Part shown: positions 55,256-64,000 of the stretch, piece after piece | How the letters are laid out: each line of letters opens with the position of its first letter | Position numbering within the stretch: position 1 is the first letter of the stretch | Source: Lentibacillus sp. CBA3610 | GTDB lineage: Bacteria > Bacillota > Bacilli > Bacillales > Amphibacillaceae | Assembly: GCF_013373365.1 (NCBI RefSeq) | Contig: NZ_CP035925.1 | Location: 3,720,001-3,784,000 of the forward strand | Reading direction: 5' to 3' | DNA: 64,000 nt | Made by a program: the position numbers and the translations under genes | The notes under the pieces: generated by a model | The model's database searches: none | What the model was told of the DNA's origin: nothing | The model's input: only the letters and a program-made list of their open reading frames with translations

Positions 55256-56029
55256 ATGATAATGAAAGATAAACTGCTTTCCAATGTGAAAGCTGTTAAG
55301 CCGGAAAATAACACATTTGAGGCATTCAAAAAACGATTTTCTACCATCATGGGCGATCAACTAGACATGACGGAAGCTCAATTAAGACAAATTTATGATG
55401 GTATGTCACCCTATATTGACACGAGCATTTATGCGGAAATGGAAGATGTTCTGGCAGCGATACGAAACGCTTATCATGCGCTTGTGAATTGGGTGAGCGA
55501 AGAGACAGCTAAATCCTCTGAGAAACACGGAGACCAATCAGACAAACTCGCCAATGTAGGAACATTGGGAAGCCATAAGTCATTTTCGAAGCATAAACAA
55601 TCGAATCATTCGGATGCGGAAGAACAGCGAAGCAAAGGTGAATCGTACGAGCATGACGCGATTCAACGCTATATGAACGATGAAAAATCGTTCAATTGGT
55701 TTGTAACGCATGTGGTCACGAATTATCAATCGCTTCCCAAACAGCGAATTGATGTATTGGTGTTCAAGCATGAAGGCTATCAGCATTTGGAACTGACGTT
55801 ATTTGGCGAGTCTTTCATACAACAACATGGATTTAGAAAAGCCTATCATCTTCATAACAAATTGATGAAGGCATTTCACACAACTTTCGATGACTTATTA
55901 GCTAAAGGAACAGTTCTGACATCAGATCAAGCTATTCAAGAACACGTCCTTGCACCTGTATTAAAACGATTTGAAGCTAAGATCGCTGTCAAAGTAGGTG
56001 ACGATGATGAGCAAGCTGAATCCCTATAA
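55256..56029 (+). CDS. Hypothetical protein of the conjugation operon
   Basis: 257 residues behind TTGGAGGTAATATGA. N-terminal helices (FEAFKKRFSTIMGDQLDMTE), a Ser/His/Lys-rich linker (about 110-135), then a C-terminal domain with VLVFKHEGYQHLELTLFGES. No known family seen. It overlaps the primase gene, suggesting translational coupling and a role in DNA processing. Confidence 0.6.
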   Translation: MIMKDKLLSNVKAVKPENNTFEAFKKRFSTIMGDQLDMTEAQLRQIYDGMSPYIDTSIYAEMEDVLAAIRNAYHALVNWVSEETAKSSEKHGDQSDKLANVGTLGSHKSFSKHKQSNHSDAEEQRSKGESYEHDAIQRYMNDEKSFNWFVTHVVTNYQSLPKQRIDVLVFKHEGYQHLELTLFGESFIQQHGFRKAYHLHNKLMKAFHTTFDDLLAKGTVLTSDQAIQEHVLAPVLKRFEAKIAVKVGDDDEQAESL

Positions 56030-57047
56030 GAAACTCGTTTTTCAAAATATCGAAAATGCTTTAAGTGATTTGAATGCTGAAGATAAAGGCCGTTATTTTA
56101 TCTGCAACTGCCCGGAATGTAACAAGCATGAAGCCTTTATGTATAAAAATAATAAGCATTTTATCCAGTGCAACCGGGAAAACCATTGCGGCTCACGGAT
56201 GATGCTTGATTTTCATGAAAAAGGAGAGATGTCAGTTTATGAACAAAAGATCGAAAAACAGTACCCCAACCTGACGACACAACAACGGCAGTCCCTGGAT
56301 TGGTCAAACCGTGTATTTTCGTATGCGAAAAACTACTTTAAAAGTGAGGCATTAGATAATGGTTACCGTGGTCTGTCAAAACAGACAACACGTGGTTTTG
56401 TAGCTGACTTACAAGATGAGGCTATCATGCAGCATGTTTTTCAAAAAGCCGAACCCTTATTGAACAAAAATTATGCCAATAATAGCTGGATGTGTAAACG
56501 AAACTTGATTTTCCCATTGTACGGCGAAGACAATACGCTGGATCGCGTTTTACTTCGTTCCAGTATCGATGAAAGCCTTGATCCCAAGGAAATACAGCTT
56601 ATTTTCAATCCCTCCAAAGAAACGAGGGATTTTTTTATGGACATTCCGCAGGATGCTGAAAATGTCGTGGTGAGTGAATCCATATTGGATGCGTTGTCCT
56701 TTCGTGAGATAGATAAGAATGTTGGCATTATGGCTCTAACAGGCGCAACCAAAACAAGACAAATCAAAGATTATTTGGCAAAACACAAAGGACAGTTTGC
56801 AGATAAACACCTTTTAATTGCCATGGACGATGATCAGGCTGGCTGGAAGGCAACAAGGGATATCGTGAATACCATTGAAGATGCCGGTGTAGGCGAAAAT
56901 TGGTCCGTTTTTGACTACACGTCAGAAATGAAAGACGCCAATGAAAATCTGCAACAAAACCGCAAAGCATTCATCAAAACGTATAACCGAATGGCAGCAC
57001 GTACGAAGCAACATGAAAGGGTGATGGCCATTGAACACGAACCATAA
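56004..57047 (+). CDS. Toprim-domain primase of the element
   Basis: 347 residues (ATG 56004 or 56007; AGGTGAC just upstream). An N-terminal CHC2-like zinc finger (CNCPECNKH ... QCNRENHCGS) is followed by a Toprim domain with the catalytic Glu in VVVSESILDALSF and the Asp pair in LIAMDDDQAGWKA. It makes RNA primers for the transferred single strand in the recipient or for element replication. It overlaps the coupling protein gene by 17 bp. Confidence 0.8.
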   Translation: MMSKLNPYKKLVFQNIENALSDLNAEDKGRYFICNCPECNKHEAFMYKNNKHFIQCNRENHCGSRMMLDFHEKGEMSVYEQKIEKQYPNLTTQQRQSLDWSNRVFSYAKNYFKSEALDNGYRGLSKQTTRGFVADLQDEAIMQHVFQKAEPLLNKNYANNSWMCKRNLIFPLYGEDNTLDRVLLRSSIDESLDPKEIQLIFNPSKETRDFFMDIPQDAENVVVSESILDALSFREIDKNVGIMALTGATKTRQIKDYLAKHKGQFADKHLLIAMDDDQAGWKATRDIVNTIEDAGVGENWSVFDYTSEMKDANENLQQNRKAFIKTYNRMAARTKQHERVMAIEHEP

Positions 57048-59313
57048 GCCACTAACCGAGCGATTAAGTAATTGGAAGTTTATATGTGTTTTTATCCTGC
57101 TTACATTCATAGCAGGATTCTTTCTGTCTAACTTTCTATTACACTTTTTTCAGCAAGTGCTGCATTTGGTTGAAGGATTTGATAACAATCCGGAGCAAGT
57201 CAATTTGAATACCTTTTCCGTGGATTGGCATTACTTCTTTATTTTCCAAAAAGAATGGCTAGAATTTTATGTGGGTTTCTATATTGTCATAGGCATTAGT
57301 CTCACAAAATTCTTATACAACATCAAAATGAATTACCAAACCATTAACCGTGGACAACATGGCACGAATGAGTTTGAATCCGTCAAGAACATGAAGCAAC
57401 AGTATCAGATTATACCGGCATCCAAAACAGAATACGACGGAAAAGGCGGGACAATTATTGGGGGATTGCAGGAAACAGGAAAACCATACCGGCTTCTGCT
57501 GGATGATGCCCCTGTTCATACCATGGTCATTGGGATTACCCGTTCCGGTAAAGGTGAAACATTCGTTGTGCCAATGATTGATGTTCAAAGCAGGGCTAGT
57601 CAGAAACCCTCCATGGTGATCAATGATCCAAAAGGGGAACTGGCTGGTGCATCTTATGAGACGCTGAAAGAGCGTGGTTATGTTGTCTATGTGTTTAATT
57701 TGATTGAGCATGCCATGAGTATGGGGTTCAATCCTTTACAGTTGGTCATTGATTCATGGAAACAGGGCAGGGTGAGTGACGCTCAAAAATATGCCAACAG
57801 TGTGGCATTCAGTTTGTATCATAATCCAAACGCCAAAGATCCGTTTTGGTCAAACAGTGCGAAGTCACTGGTGACAGCCATTATTTTAGCATTAACGGAG
57901 GATATGGTGAAAATCGGCAAGGAAGAACGGGTCACCATGTACTCTGTTGCCAACTTCCTTTCCAGTAAGGGCAGTGAAACAGATGAAGAAGGGAATAACG
58001 CGTTGGATGAATTTTTCCAGGCACGACATGAAAATAATCCAGCACGTTTGATGTATGCCACCAGTAACTTTTCAACCGGCAATACAAGAGGCAGTATCTT
58101 CAGTGTAGCGATGGATAAACTGCAAATCTTTACGCTTGAACCTAACGCAAAAGTAACCGGCCATAACAGTTTGGATTTAACCGAAATCGGGTTTGGCGAT
58201 AAACCAGTGGCTGTCTTTTTAGCAACACCTGATTCGGACAATTCAAATGACGTATTGGCCAGTATCTTTGTCAGTCAGTTGTACCGTGTCAACTCAGAAA
58301 AGGCAACCAAAAGCAAGAATGGCAAAATGAAACGGCATGTGCAATTCATCCTTGATGAGTTTGGAAATATGCCGGCTATCGATGGTATGGCCAGTATGGT
58401 AACAGTCGGTGCCGGACGTGGCTTCAGGTATCACTTAATCGTTCAAGCTTATTCACAGGTGAAATCGGCCTATGGTGACGATTCGGATACGATTATTGGC
58501 AACTGTTCCAACCAAATCTATATTCTCACCGAAGATAATAGTACGGCTGAACACTATTCGAGCATGCTCGGGGCTAAAACGATTACGGATGTCAGTCGCA
58601 GTGGTGATTATCATTCATTCGATAAGTCGCACAGTGAATCGACAAAAGAACGCTCGCTTTTAACATCTGATGAACTGATGCGATTAAAAGAAGGGCAGTC
58701 CGTGTTGATACGCGTGAATAAACGGCAGGATAAGAACCGAAAAAAGATTGAGCCAAAACCGATTTTTAACCATGATAAAACCAGTCATAAATTCCGTTAT
58801 CAGTATTTGGCTGATGACTTTGATACGGACCATTCCATCATGATGCTCCCAATTATGTCCGAAACGTATCATGATATGGACTTAAACAGCATGGTCTATT
58901 CTGCGGGGTCAAATGACGATTTATTTTTACGAATGGCTGACGTCATGACAGATAAGGCATTTGAGCAGTTTAAACGGCATATTTTACAAATTGAACAAAG
59001 TCAGGGTGAGATAGATGAGGAAAAAACCAAAACATTGCTTCAAGAGGTTGATCACTGGTCATTTCTCCATTATGTGAGTTTCATGGTTTATCATCCTCAT
59101 TTTTCAAGAATACACTTTAAGGTACTGGCAGCATTACAGGATTATCTGCCGGATGACGTCATGCAAACGTGGCAGGATCAAGCAACGAAACGAATTGAAG
59201 AGCAAGTTAATCAAAATGAGAAAACTAATCAGGCAACCGAGCAACAACCATCAAATAAACAGTCCAATGGTGATCAAGAAGCCGAAAAATTACGTGAACA
59301 GGCACTATTTTAA
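57031..59313 (+). CDS. VirD4/TraG-type type IV coupling protein
   Basis: 760 residues from TTG 57031, behind GGGTGATGG. Two N-terminal transmembrane segments (about 17-40 and 77-95), Walker A GITRSGKGET (168-177), Walker B QFILDEFGNMP near 440, and IVQAYSQVKSAYGDD typical of TraG/VirD4. The acidic, Gln-rich tail probably contacts the relaxosome. It brings the DNA-relaxase complex to the secretion channel. One of the best-supported genes in the module. Confidence 0.92.
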   Translation: MNTNHKPLTERLSNWKFICVFILLTFIAGFFLSNFLLHFFQQVLHLVEGFDNNPEQVNLNTFSVDWHYFFIFQKEWLEFYVGFYIVIGISLTKFLYNIKMNYQTINRGQHGTNEFESVKNMKQQYQIIPASKTEYDGKGGTIIGGLQETGKPYRLLLDDAPVHTMVIGITRSGKGETFVVPMIDVQSRASQKPSMVINDPKGELAGASYETLKERGYVVYVFNLIEHAMSMGFNPLQLVIDSWKQGRVSDAQKYANSVAFSLYHNPNAKDPFWSNSAKSLVTAIILALTEDMVKIGKEERVTMYSVANFLSSKGSETDEEGNNALDEFFQARHENNPARLMYATSNFSTGNTRGSIFSVAMDKLQIFTLEPNAKVTGHNSLDLTEIGFGDKPVAVFLATPDSDNSNDVLASIFVSQLYRVNSEKATKSKNGKMKRHVQFILDEFGNMPAIDGMASMVTVGAGRGFRYHLIVQAYSQVKSAYGDDSDTIIGNCSNQIYILTEDNSTAEHYSSMLGAKTITDVSRSGDYHSFDKSHSESTKERSLLTSDELMRLKEGQSVLIRVNKRQDKNRKKIEPKPIFNHDKTSHKFRYQYLADDFDTDHSIMMLPIMSETYHDMDLNSMVYSAGSNDDLFLRMADVMTDKAFEQFKRHILQIEQSQGEIDEEKTKTLLQEVDHWSFLHYVSFMVYHPHFSRIHFKVLAALQDYLPDDVMQTWQDQATKRIEEQVNQNEKTNQATEQQPSNKQSNGDQEAEKLREQALF

Positions 59314-59338
59314 AAGAAAAGACAAGGAGTGAGAAGTT

Positions 59339-59593
59339 ATGAAAGAACCAAAATACCGTGTGGATTGGGATGTTATCGAAGAAATTGCCGTATTGCATGA
59401 AAGTCAAGCCGGATGGACAAAAGAACTCAACATCATTAGCTGGAATGGCGCTGAACCGAAATATGATGTGAGGTGGTGGAATCCGGATAAAACGAGGCTG
59501 GGAAAAGGATTCACCTTCACAGCTGATGAGCTAAGTAAGCTAAAAACGATTATTAATATAAAATTACCGGATGATCCGGATAGGACAAGATAA
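59339..59593 (+). CDS. PC4/YdbC-like ssDNA-binding protein
   Basis: 84 residues behind AAGGAGTGAGAAGTT. VLHESQAGWTKELNIISWNG, EPKYDVRWWNPDKTRLGKG and FTADELSKLK match the YdbC family, bacterial relatives of the PC4 coactivator that bind single-stranded DNA. In this operon a role in protecting or loading the transferred strand is plausible. Confidence 0.8.
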   Translation: MKEPKYRVDWDVIEEIAVLHESQAGWTKELNIISWNGAEPKYDVRWWNPDKTRLGKGFTFTADELSKLKTIINIKLPDDPDRTR

Positions 59594-59659
59594 CCATTTT
59601 AAGTGTCAAAAAGGCCTGTTATACTGTTCTCAAAAGGTTGTATGGGAGATGATGGTAAC

Positions 59660-60253
59660 TTGATACGGAAACGAACGTTATTCAGCCTGATACTAATATC
59701 GGTTTTACTGGTTTTAAGTGCCTGTGGCGGGTCTGACAGTGCTGCAGAAGATAATAGCGATGAAGCGACAGAATCACCGAAAACTGGATTGAATGAAATT
59801 ACGTTAGATGACATGATTACGAAAAAGGATAATAACGAAGCTTTTTATGTGTTGATTTATGATGCGCAACAAGACTATGTGAAAAACACCAAATTGCTTG
59901 AAGCCTATGATAAAGCTCTGAAAGATGAAGACATGACAGCATACTATATAAATATCGATAATCTTAATGATGAACAAAAGCAACAGATAAACACGTTTAG
60001 TGAAGAATATGAATCTCATTCGGGATCTTCTCACAGTCCTTTTGAAGACGGGGGACTCACTGTAGTTCATGACGGGCAGATTAATTCTGCATTTGATTAT
60101 TTAGGGGAAGCATGGCTTTTAAATACGACTATTGATGAAACCAATACAAAAAATAGTACATTTCTGGATGACGATTTATATAGTGATGTAAAAGAAGGAA
60201 TTCAAAAAAACGTAGATTATGTGGAAAAAGAAGAAATAAATTTAACGTATTAA
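59660..60253 (+). CDS. Lipoprotein, possibly thioredoxin-fold
   Basis: 197 residues from TTG 59660 (ATG 59642 is also possible). Basic N-terminus IRKRTLFSLILISVLLVLSAC with a lipobox LSAC and then an acidic linker. The soluble part (AFYVLIYDAQQDYVKNTKLL, MTAYYINIDNLND, FEDGGLTVVHDGQINSAFDY) has the strand order of a thioredoxin fold but no CxxC. It probably sits on the outer membrane face beside the channel, as a mating-pore accessory. Confidence 0.65.
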   Translation: MIRKRTLFSLILISVLLVLSACGGSDSAAEDNSDEATESPKTGLNEITLDDMITKKDNNEAFYVLIYDAQQDYVKNTKLLEAYDKALKDEDMTAYYINIDNLNDEQKQQINTFSEEYESHSGSSHSPFEDGGLTVVHDGQINSAFDYLGEAWLLNTTIDETNTKNSTFLDDDLYSDVKEGIQKNVDYVEKEEINLTY

Positions 60254-60276
60254 AACAATACCATAGTTATCATGCT

Positions 60277-60310
60277 GGAACTTACCTGAACTTAGGTGAG
60301 TTCCTTTTTT
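60277..60310 (+). terminator. Terminator behind the lipoprotein gene
   Basis: GGAACTTACCT pairs with AGGTGAGTTCC over GAACTT, followed by six T residues. Confidence 0.8.
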
Positions 60311-60338
60311 ATGGCAAAAGAGGGAGGGGAAGATCTTA

Positions 60339-62267
60339 ATGGGTGATGATTTGAAAAAGCTTTATGAAGATTTAGCATCTATTTTGGATGTGAGCAGTGG
60401 ATGGCTTTACGATGATCTCATCCGGAACATTTTATGGGGAATTATTCAAGCGTTAGTCTGGATTAACAATTGGATAGAAGGTGTGGCAACGGATGTTGTC
60501 ACACTTGGCGGTGTGTATGATAATCCAGCCATGAATCGCTTTATTGAAACGATTCAACCCTATGTGTTTGGCATGTTTGTTGTCACATTAACCGTTGTAG
60601 GTTTTCAGTTTATGTTGAATAAAATTGAAAAGCGAAATGAAGTGCTCATGAATGTTTTGATCGCTGTGAGTGTCATCGTCATCCTGCCGAATCTCATGAG
60701 TATGATGGATGATTTGTTGAACGAAGGTGTTTCGGCATTAGATGAACCCGGCACACTATCCGATAACGTCCTTAAAAGGAATATTGCAGATATAATGTAT
60801 TATGTTGAAAGTGACTTCAATTACGCAAATGGAAGTAATGAAGAAACCGTAGCAGGAAATGAAAACCTACTACCGCATCCACCCCATCCAGAGAATAAAG
60901 ATATCGGGACAACAGATTATACTTACGGGAATCAATTAGAAAACCCTGAATCAATTGAAATAAATGAAAAGCTTGATATATATGAGGATGAGGGGTGGTT
61001 TAGCTGGACAACTGAGAATTGGGTAAAACAGTTATCAGACCAAGATAAGGATTTTCTAAAAAAACGCCTTATTTCAACAGGTGATGGTGGAACAAGGATA
61101 GTAGATTTAAACGAAAACACAGTGCCAGCTACTAACCTGGGGCAACAAAGCTACTACAGGTATCATGTCAATTGGGGTATTGTAATAGCTACAATGGCAG
61201 TAACAGCTTTTGCGCTGGTCATTACAACCATCAAAATCGGGCGAGCCATGTTTGACTTGGCATTTCATCAATTATTTGCCATGTTCACAGCAGCAACGGA
61301 TTTAACGGGAGGCCAACGTTTGAAAAAAGTTTTAGTAGAGATTGCCAGTACATTTGCTGTCATTTTTGTGATGATGGTGCTGTTACGGATGTTCATCATC
61401 TATGCGCAATGGGCGAATGACATGGAACAGCATATTGGCATTATTGGAACAATCCTCCTCTTGATCGCTGGTGCTTGGGCGTTAATTGATGCACCTGATA
61501 TTGTACAACGCTTGTTGGGCATTGATGCCGGATTGCGTTCTGGCTGGCAGGCTATGATGGGTGGTTATGCTGCCGGCCGCATGGTTGGCGCAGGCGGCAA
61601 AATGACAGCTGATGCTGGTGGTAAAATGCTAAAAACAGGCGGCAAGATTGGTGGCGGTGCGGTTGCTGGTGGTGCTGGCATGACAAGAGCATTGAAAAAT
61701 AATAGCCATGTGAAACCAATGCCGTCTCATCGACATGCTGAATCGCCACGTCAAGAAGGTCAATTCTCTACAAACATGATGAACGGAGATGCTTCACGTT
61801 ATGAAAACAACGGAGGAAGCACTGTTGGGAAGGGACAACCAACTCAGGAAGCTCGTCCGTCATCTGTCAATTCAATGCCAAGACAAGGTCAACAATCAAC
61901 CAGTATTAGTTCCGGTCATTCAGGTGGTGTCACACCATCATCTGTTCATGGTGGACAGTCGCAAGAACCATCTGGCCATGTTAATATCCCAACATCACCG
62001 AAAATGACGAATCAGCCAAATGTGGGAACTTCAGATGGCCATATCCATCCAAAACCAAAACATACCTTGTTTGGTGGCAATCGTACGGTGCATCGAGCTA
62101 GTCATTTCCTAACACGGGCACATAACACCGGTTACGATGCAGGACAGAAAATGAATCATGTTCGTGGAAGTATCCGACAAGGCTTGGATAAAAAGGATGT
62201 GAAAAAACCAAAAGATATGCAAAAGGGGCTGAGAGACCATGACATACGAGATTCCAAAAGAGATTAA
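60339..62267 (+). CDS. TrbL/VirB6-like polytopic conjugation protein
   Basis: 642 residues behind GAGGGAGGGGAAG. Membrane helices flank about residues 25-45, 75-95, 105-125, 280-300 and 340-400, with a hydrophilic external loop between (130-270). From about 430 it becomes Gly/Ala-rich (GAGGKMTADAGGKMLKTGG) and then a long disordered Ser/Gln/His-rich tail. This layout fits TrbL/VirB6-type inner-channel proteins of Gram-positive conjugation systems. Confidence 0.75.
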   Translation: MGDDLKKLYEDLASILDVSSGWLYDDLIRNILWGIIQALVWINNWIEGVATDVVTLGGVYDNPAMNRFIETIQPYVFGMFVVTLTVVGFQFMLNKIEKRNEVLMNVLIAVSVIVILPNLMSMMDDLLNEGVSALDEPGTLSDNVLKRNIADIMYYVESDFNYANGSNEETVAGNENLLPHPPHPENKDIGTTDYTYGNQLENPESIEINEKLDIYEDEGWFSWTTENWVKQLSDQDKDFLKKRLISTGDGGTRIVDLNENTVPATNLGQQSYYRYHVNWGIVIATMAVTAFALVITTIKIGRAMFDLAFHQLFAMFTAATDLTGGQRLKKVLVEIASTFAVIFVMMVLLRMFIIYAQWANDMEQHIGIIGTILLLIAGAWALIDAPDIVQRLLGIDAGLRSGWQAMMGGYAAGRMVGAGGKMTADAGGKMLKTGGKIGGGAVAGGAGMTRALKNNSHVKPMPSHRHAESPRQEGQFSTNMMNGDASRYENNGGSTVGKGQPTQEARPSSVNSMPRQGQQSTSISSGHSGGVTPSSVHGGQSQEPSGHVNIPTSPKMTNQPNVGTSDGHIHPKPKHTLFGGNRTVHRASHFLTRAHNTGYDAGQKMNHVRGSIRQGLDKKDVKKPKDMQKGLRDHDIRDSKRD

Positions 62268-62547
62268 GGCAAAACCAAAAATTTTAGGGTTGGAAATGCG
62301 GGAGCTGGTCATTTTATTGATTAGCTCTCTTTTAGTTTTAACGATTTTGCGTGATTTGGTTCATAGTGTGTTTATGATGCCGTATTTTGTGGCCGTGATT
62401 GGCTTCATGATTTATCTGTTCATGCCATCCGGTCACAATCCGAAAAAAAGACATTATGAATCACTGATTCTATTTTTTCGCCATAAAAAGGCTGTTTACC
62501 ATGCGATGGATAAACACAAACAGGAAAACAGTCAATTGCGCGGGTAA
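62239..62547 (+). CDS. VirB3/PrgI-like membrane protein (DUF5592 type)
   Basis: 102 residues overlapping the previous gene by 29 bp; GGGGCTGAGAGACC precedes ATG. YEIPKEIKAKPKILGLEMRE followed by two hydrophobic helices and FMPSGHNPKKRHYES matches the VirB3/PrgI-like proteins that precede VirB4 in Gram-positive systems. Confidence 0.75.
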   Translation: MTYEIPKEIKAKPKILGLEMRELVILLISSLLVLTILRDLVHSVFMMPYFVAVIGFMIYLFMPSGHNPKKRHYESLILFFRHKKAVYHAMDKHKQENSQLRG

Positions 62548-62575
62548 CGCTAATGGAAGGAGGTCAACAGTTAAT

Positions 62576-63211
62576 ATGAGCCAAGATGGCAAGGTGACTC
62601 ACGGTGAATCTAATAATAAACAGACGAAACGAAGGCAATGGGGAACTAAAATCAAGAGCGTTTTTCAAACGAAACAGCGTGACAAATCCTCAAGCATCAA
62701 GAAAGACAAAATGTTACGCCAGACACCAGAAATACTGCCATTTATTCAAATGCATGATGACCATATTCTTTTGAAGAATGGCGTAATGGATATTCTTCAG
62801 ATTCAAACAAAAAACATTCATGCCTTGAACGATACGGATTTGAATGTTTTATTGATGAACCGAACCCGGTTTTTACGGAGTTATTTCCGTTCCTATAAAG
62901 AGATCATTTTAAATTTTCCTGCGAATACGCAAGCTCAGCGCACTTATTGGTTGAAAAAGCGCGAACAGACAACCAGCCCTATTCGATTGGAATATATCGA
63001 CCAAAAATTAGTTGAGTTTGACTTCTTGGAGCGTGAACGTTCGAATCGCGAATTCTTCATTTTTGTGTATGCGGATGACAAGCAAGAACTTGTGGATCGA
63101 AAACATGATGCCATACAAGGGATGCAACAGGCTTTCCCATTGACAGAACTAACACGAACCAAAAAGGAACAGATTTTGTTTTTATTAAACAATCAAAACA
63201 CGAAATTATGA
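62576..63211 (+). CDS. TrsD/VirB4-associated conjugation protein
   Basis: 211 residues from ATG 62576 behind AAGGAGG; the longer frame overlaps the previous gene. A basic N-terminus is followed by EILPFIQMHDDHILLKNGVM and NREFFIFVYADDKQEL, like TrsD proteins of staphylococcal-type conjugation systems and the N-terminal domain of VirB4/CagE. It lies immediately before the VirB4 gene. Confidence 0.65.
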   Translation: MSQDGKVTHGESNNKQTKRRQWGTKIKSVFQTKQRDKSSSIKKDKMLRQTPEILPFIQMHDDHILLKNGVMDILQIQTKNIHALNDTDLNVLLMNRTRFLRSYFRSYKEIILNFPANTQAQRTYWLKKREQTTSPIRLEYIDQKLVEFDFLERERSNREFFIFVYADDKQELVDRKHDAIQGMQQAFPLTELTRTKKEQILFLLNNQNTKL

Positions 63212-63224
63212 AAGGATGGTTACG

Positions 63225-64000
63225 ATGACAGTACAGACAAAACAATCAGGCAAACCAAAACCACCGGAACTGGATAAAGATTTTCTGACAGCGATCCAAC
63301 CGCAAGGTGGTATTCGTTTTAAAGACAAAACCATTAAAAAAGGAGATGGTTATGAAGCGTGTATTCATGTTTTTGAGTATCCGTCCAGGGTCGATGTGTT
63401 ATGGCTCGATAAAATCATGGCCATGTATGATGTGACCGTTGTAACAGACGTCGCAACAATGGACCAGGATGAGACGGTGAGTGCGATTAATAAAAGTATG
63501 GTGGAACAGGATGTCCGGTTCAGGAGCTCCAAGCATGAATCGGAACGAATGGATGCGCAACGCGGTTATCAGGAGATGGAAGACTTATACAGGCAAATAA
63601 GTGAAATGGGGGAGGTCATTAAGTTAGTGCATATTCGTTTATTTGTGGCGTCACCGACCATATGGGAACTGGATAAAAAAGTGGAGCGAACCATGTCCAA
63701 ATTACAGTCATTCGGGTTTAAAGGCCAAATCTTTTTGAATGAAACTTACTGGGAATGGCAGTCTTTATTCCTTCCTTATGAACAGCAGCTGGCTTTTCCA
63801 AACAAACGGGAAGGAAAAGGCATGCCGGCTTTAACACTCGCATCAGGTCTGCCTTATCATTTCTCGGAATTAAATGATCGTACCGGAAGTTATTTGGGAA
63901 CATCGTTCACCGGAGGGAACGTACTGTTTGATCTCTTTCATAAGGATAAAATGAGACGCTTTTTTAATGCGGTGGTTGTTGGGAAAATGGGTGCCGGTAA
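63225..64000 (+). CDS. VirB4/TrsE-type conjugation ATPase, partial
   Basis: ATG 63225 behind AAAGGATGG opens a frame that continues past the right edge (258 codons visible). PELDKDFLTAIQPQGGIRFK and DVLWLDKIMAMYDVTVVTDV form the VirB4 N-terminal domain; the Walker A motif (VVVGKMGAG) begins exactly at the window end. It powers channel assembly and DNA export. No lesion in the visible part. Confidence 0.88.
   Translation, partial: MTVQTKQSGKPKPPELDKDFLTAIQPQGGIRFKDKTIKKGDGYEACIHVFEYPSRVDVLWLDKIMAMYDVTVVTDVATMDQDETVSAINKSMVEQDVRFRSSKHESERMDAQRGYQEMEDLYRQISEMGEVIKLVHIRLFVASPTIWELDKKVERTMSKLQSFGFKGQIFLNETYWEWQSLFLPYEQQLAFPNKREGKGMPALTLASGLPYHFSELNDRTGSYLGTSFTGGNVLFDLFHKDKMRRFFNAVVVGKMGAG

Noticed and set aside
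1..64000. CRISPR arrays, tRNA or rRNA genes
   Set aside because: No regularly spaced repeat-spacer units and no cloverleaf or rRNA signatures were noticed on either strand.

Overview
The window is AT-rich DNA with strong GGAGG-type ribosome sites and typical Bacillaceae families (OhrR/Ohr, YhgE/Pip, YolD, DUF3231, CBO0543, ImmA/ImmR). It most likely comes from a Bacillus-related genus such as Virgibacillus, Oceanobacillus or Lentibacillus; the genus is a guess. Almost the whole window is accessory DNA.

(1) 1-11.7 kb: a RiPP locus. Six tightly packed plus-strand genes encode a split LanB glutamylation enzyme, two LanB C-terminal-type proteins, an ocin-ThiF-like protein, a YcaO cyclodehydratase ending in a PxPxP motif, and a SagB-like FMN dehydrogenase. 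An ABC exporter pair and a small membrane protein follow. This is the enzyme complement of a thiopeptide (or close relative): azole formation, Ser/Thr dehydration and possibly a [4+2] pyridine closure. No precursor peptide is visible. A gene of unknown function starts divergently at the left edge and leaves the window.

(2) 11.9-24 kb: a mobile-element graveyard on three levels. A degenerate IS630 copy lies beside a three-gene DDE element (DUF6431-like protein, DDE transposase, AAA ATPase). The DDE gene is split by a decayed three-recombinase (RIT-type) element with 34-bp terminal inverted repeats. That element's middle recombinase is itself split by a second, intact RIT element with 33-bp inverted repeats. 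A second IS630 relic follows.

(3) 24.3-29.2 kb: a DUF6414 protein overlapping a frameshifted ClpA/B-like AAA ATPase, then a group II intron-like noncoding block interrupted by about 840 bp of GC-rich, unidentified sequence, a dehydrogenase fragment and two small unknown genes.

(4) 29.7-36.7 kb: an ICE/prophage-type left arm: tyrosine integrase, ImmA protease, ImmR-like repressor with four operator-like repeats, Xre, a DnaD-like initiator, a DnaC-like loader, small proteins and an ArpU-like regulator. No phage late genes follow.

(5) 36.8-53.3 kb: cargo and debris: SOS-box-controlled YolD, membrane proteins, an alpha/beta hydrolase with a membrane tail, and an ohrR/ohr locus with two MDR oxidoreductases and a YhfK-like protein. 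It also holds many pseudogenes (DUF3231, ohr, aldehyde dehydrogenase, Old Yellow Enzyme, nucleotidyltransferase/MerR scraps), YhgE, and a second copy of the intron-like block.

(6) 53.6-64 kb: a conjugation module read rightwards behind phased GAAC repeats: small accessory proteins, a pilin-like membrane protein, a Toprim primase, a VirD4 coupling protein, a PC4-like ssDNA-binding protein, a lipoprotein, a TrbL/VirB6-like protein, a VirB3/PrgI-like protein, a TrsD-like protein and the start of a VirB4 ATPase cut by the right edge. Modules 4 and 6 may be two halves of one integrative conjugative element carrying module 5; no relaxase is in view.
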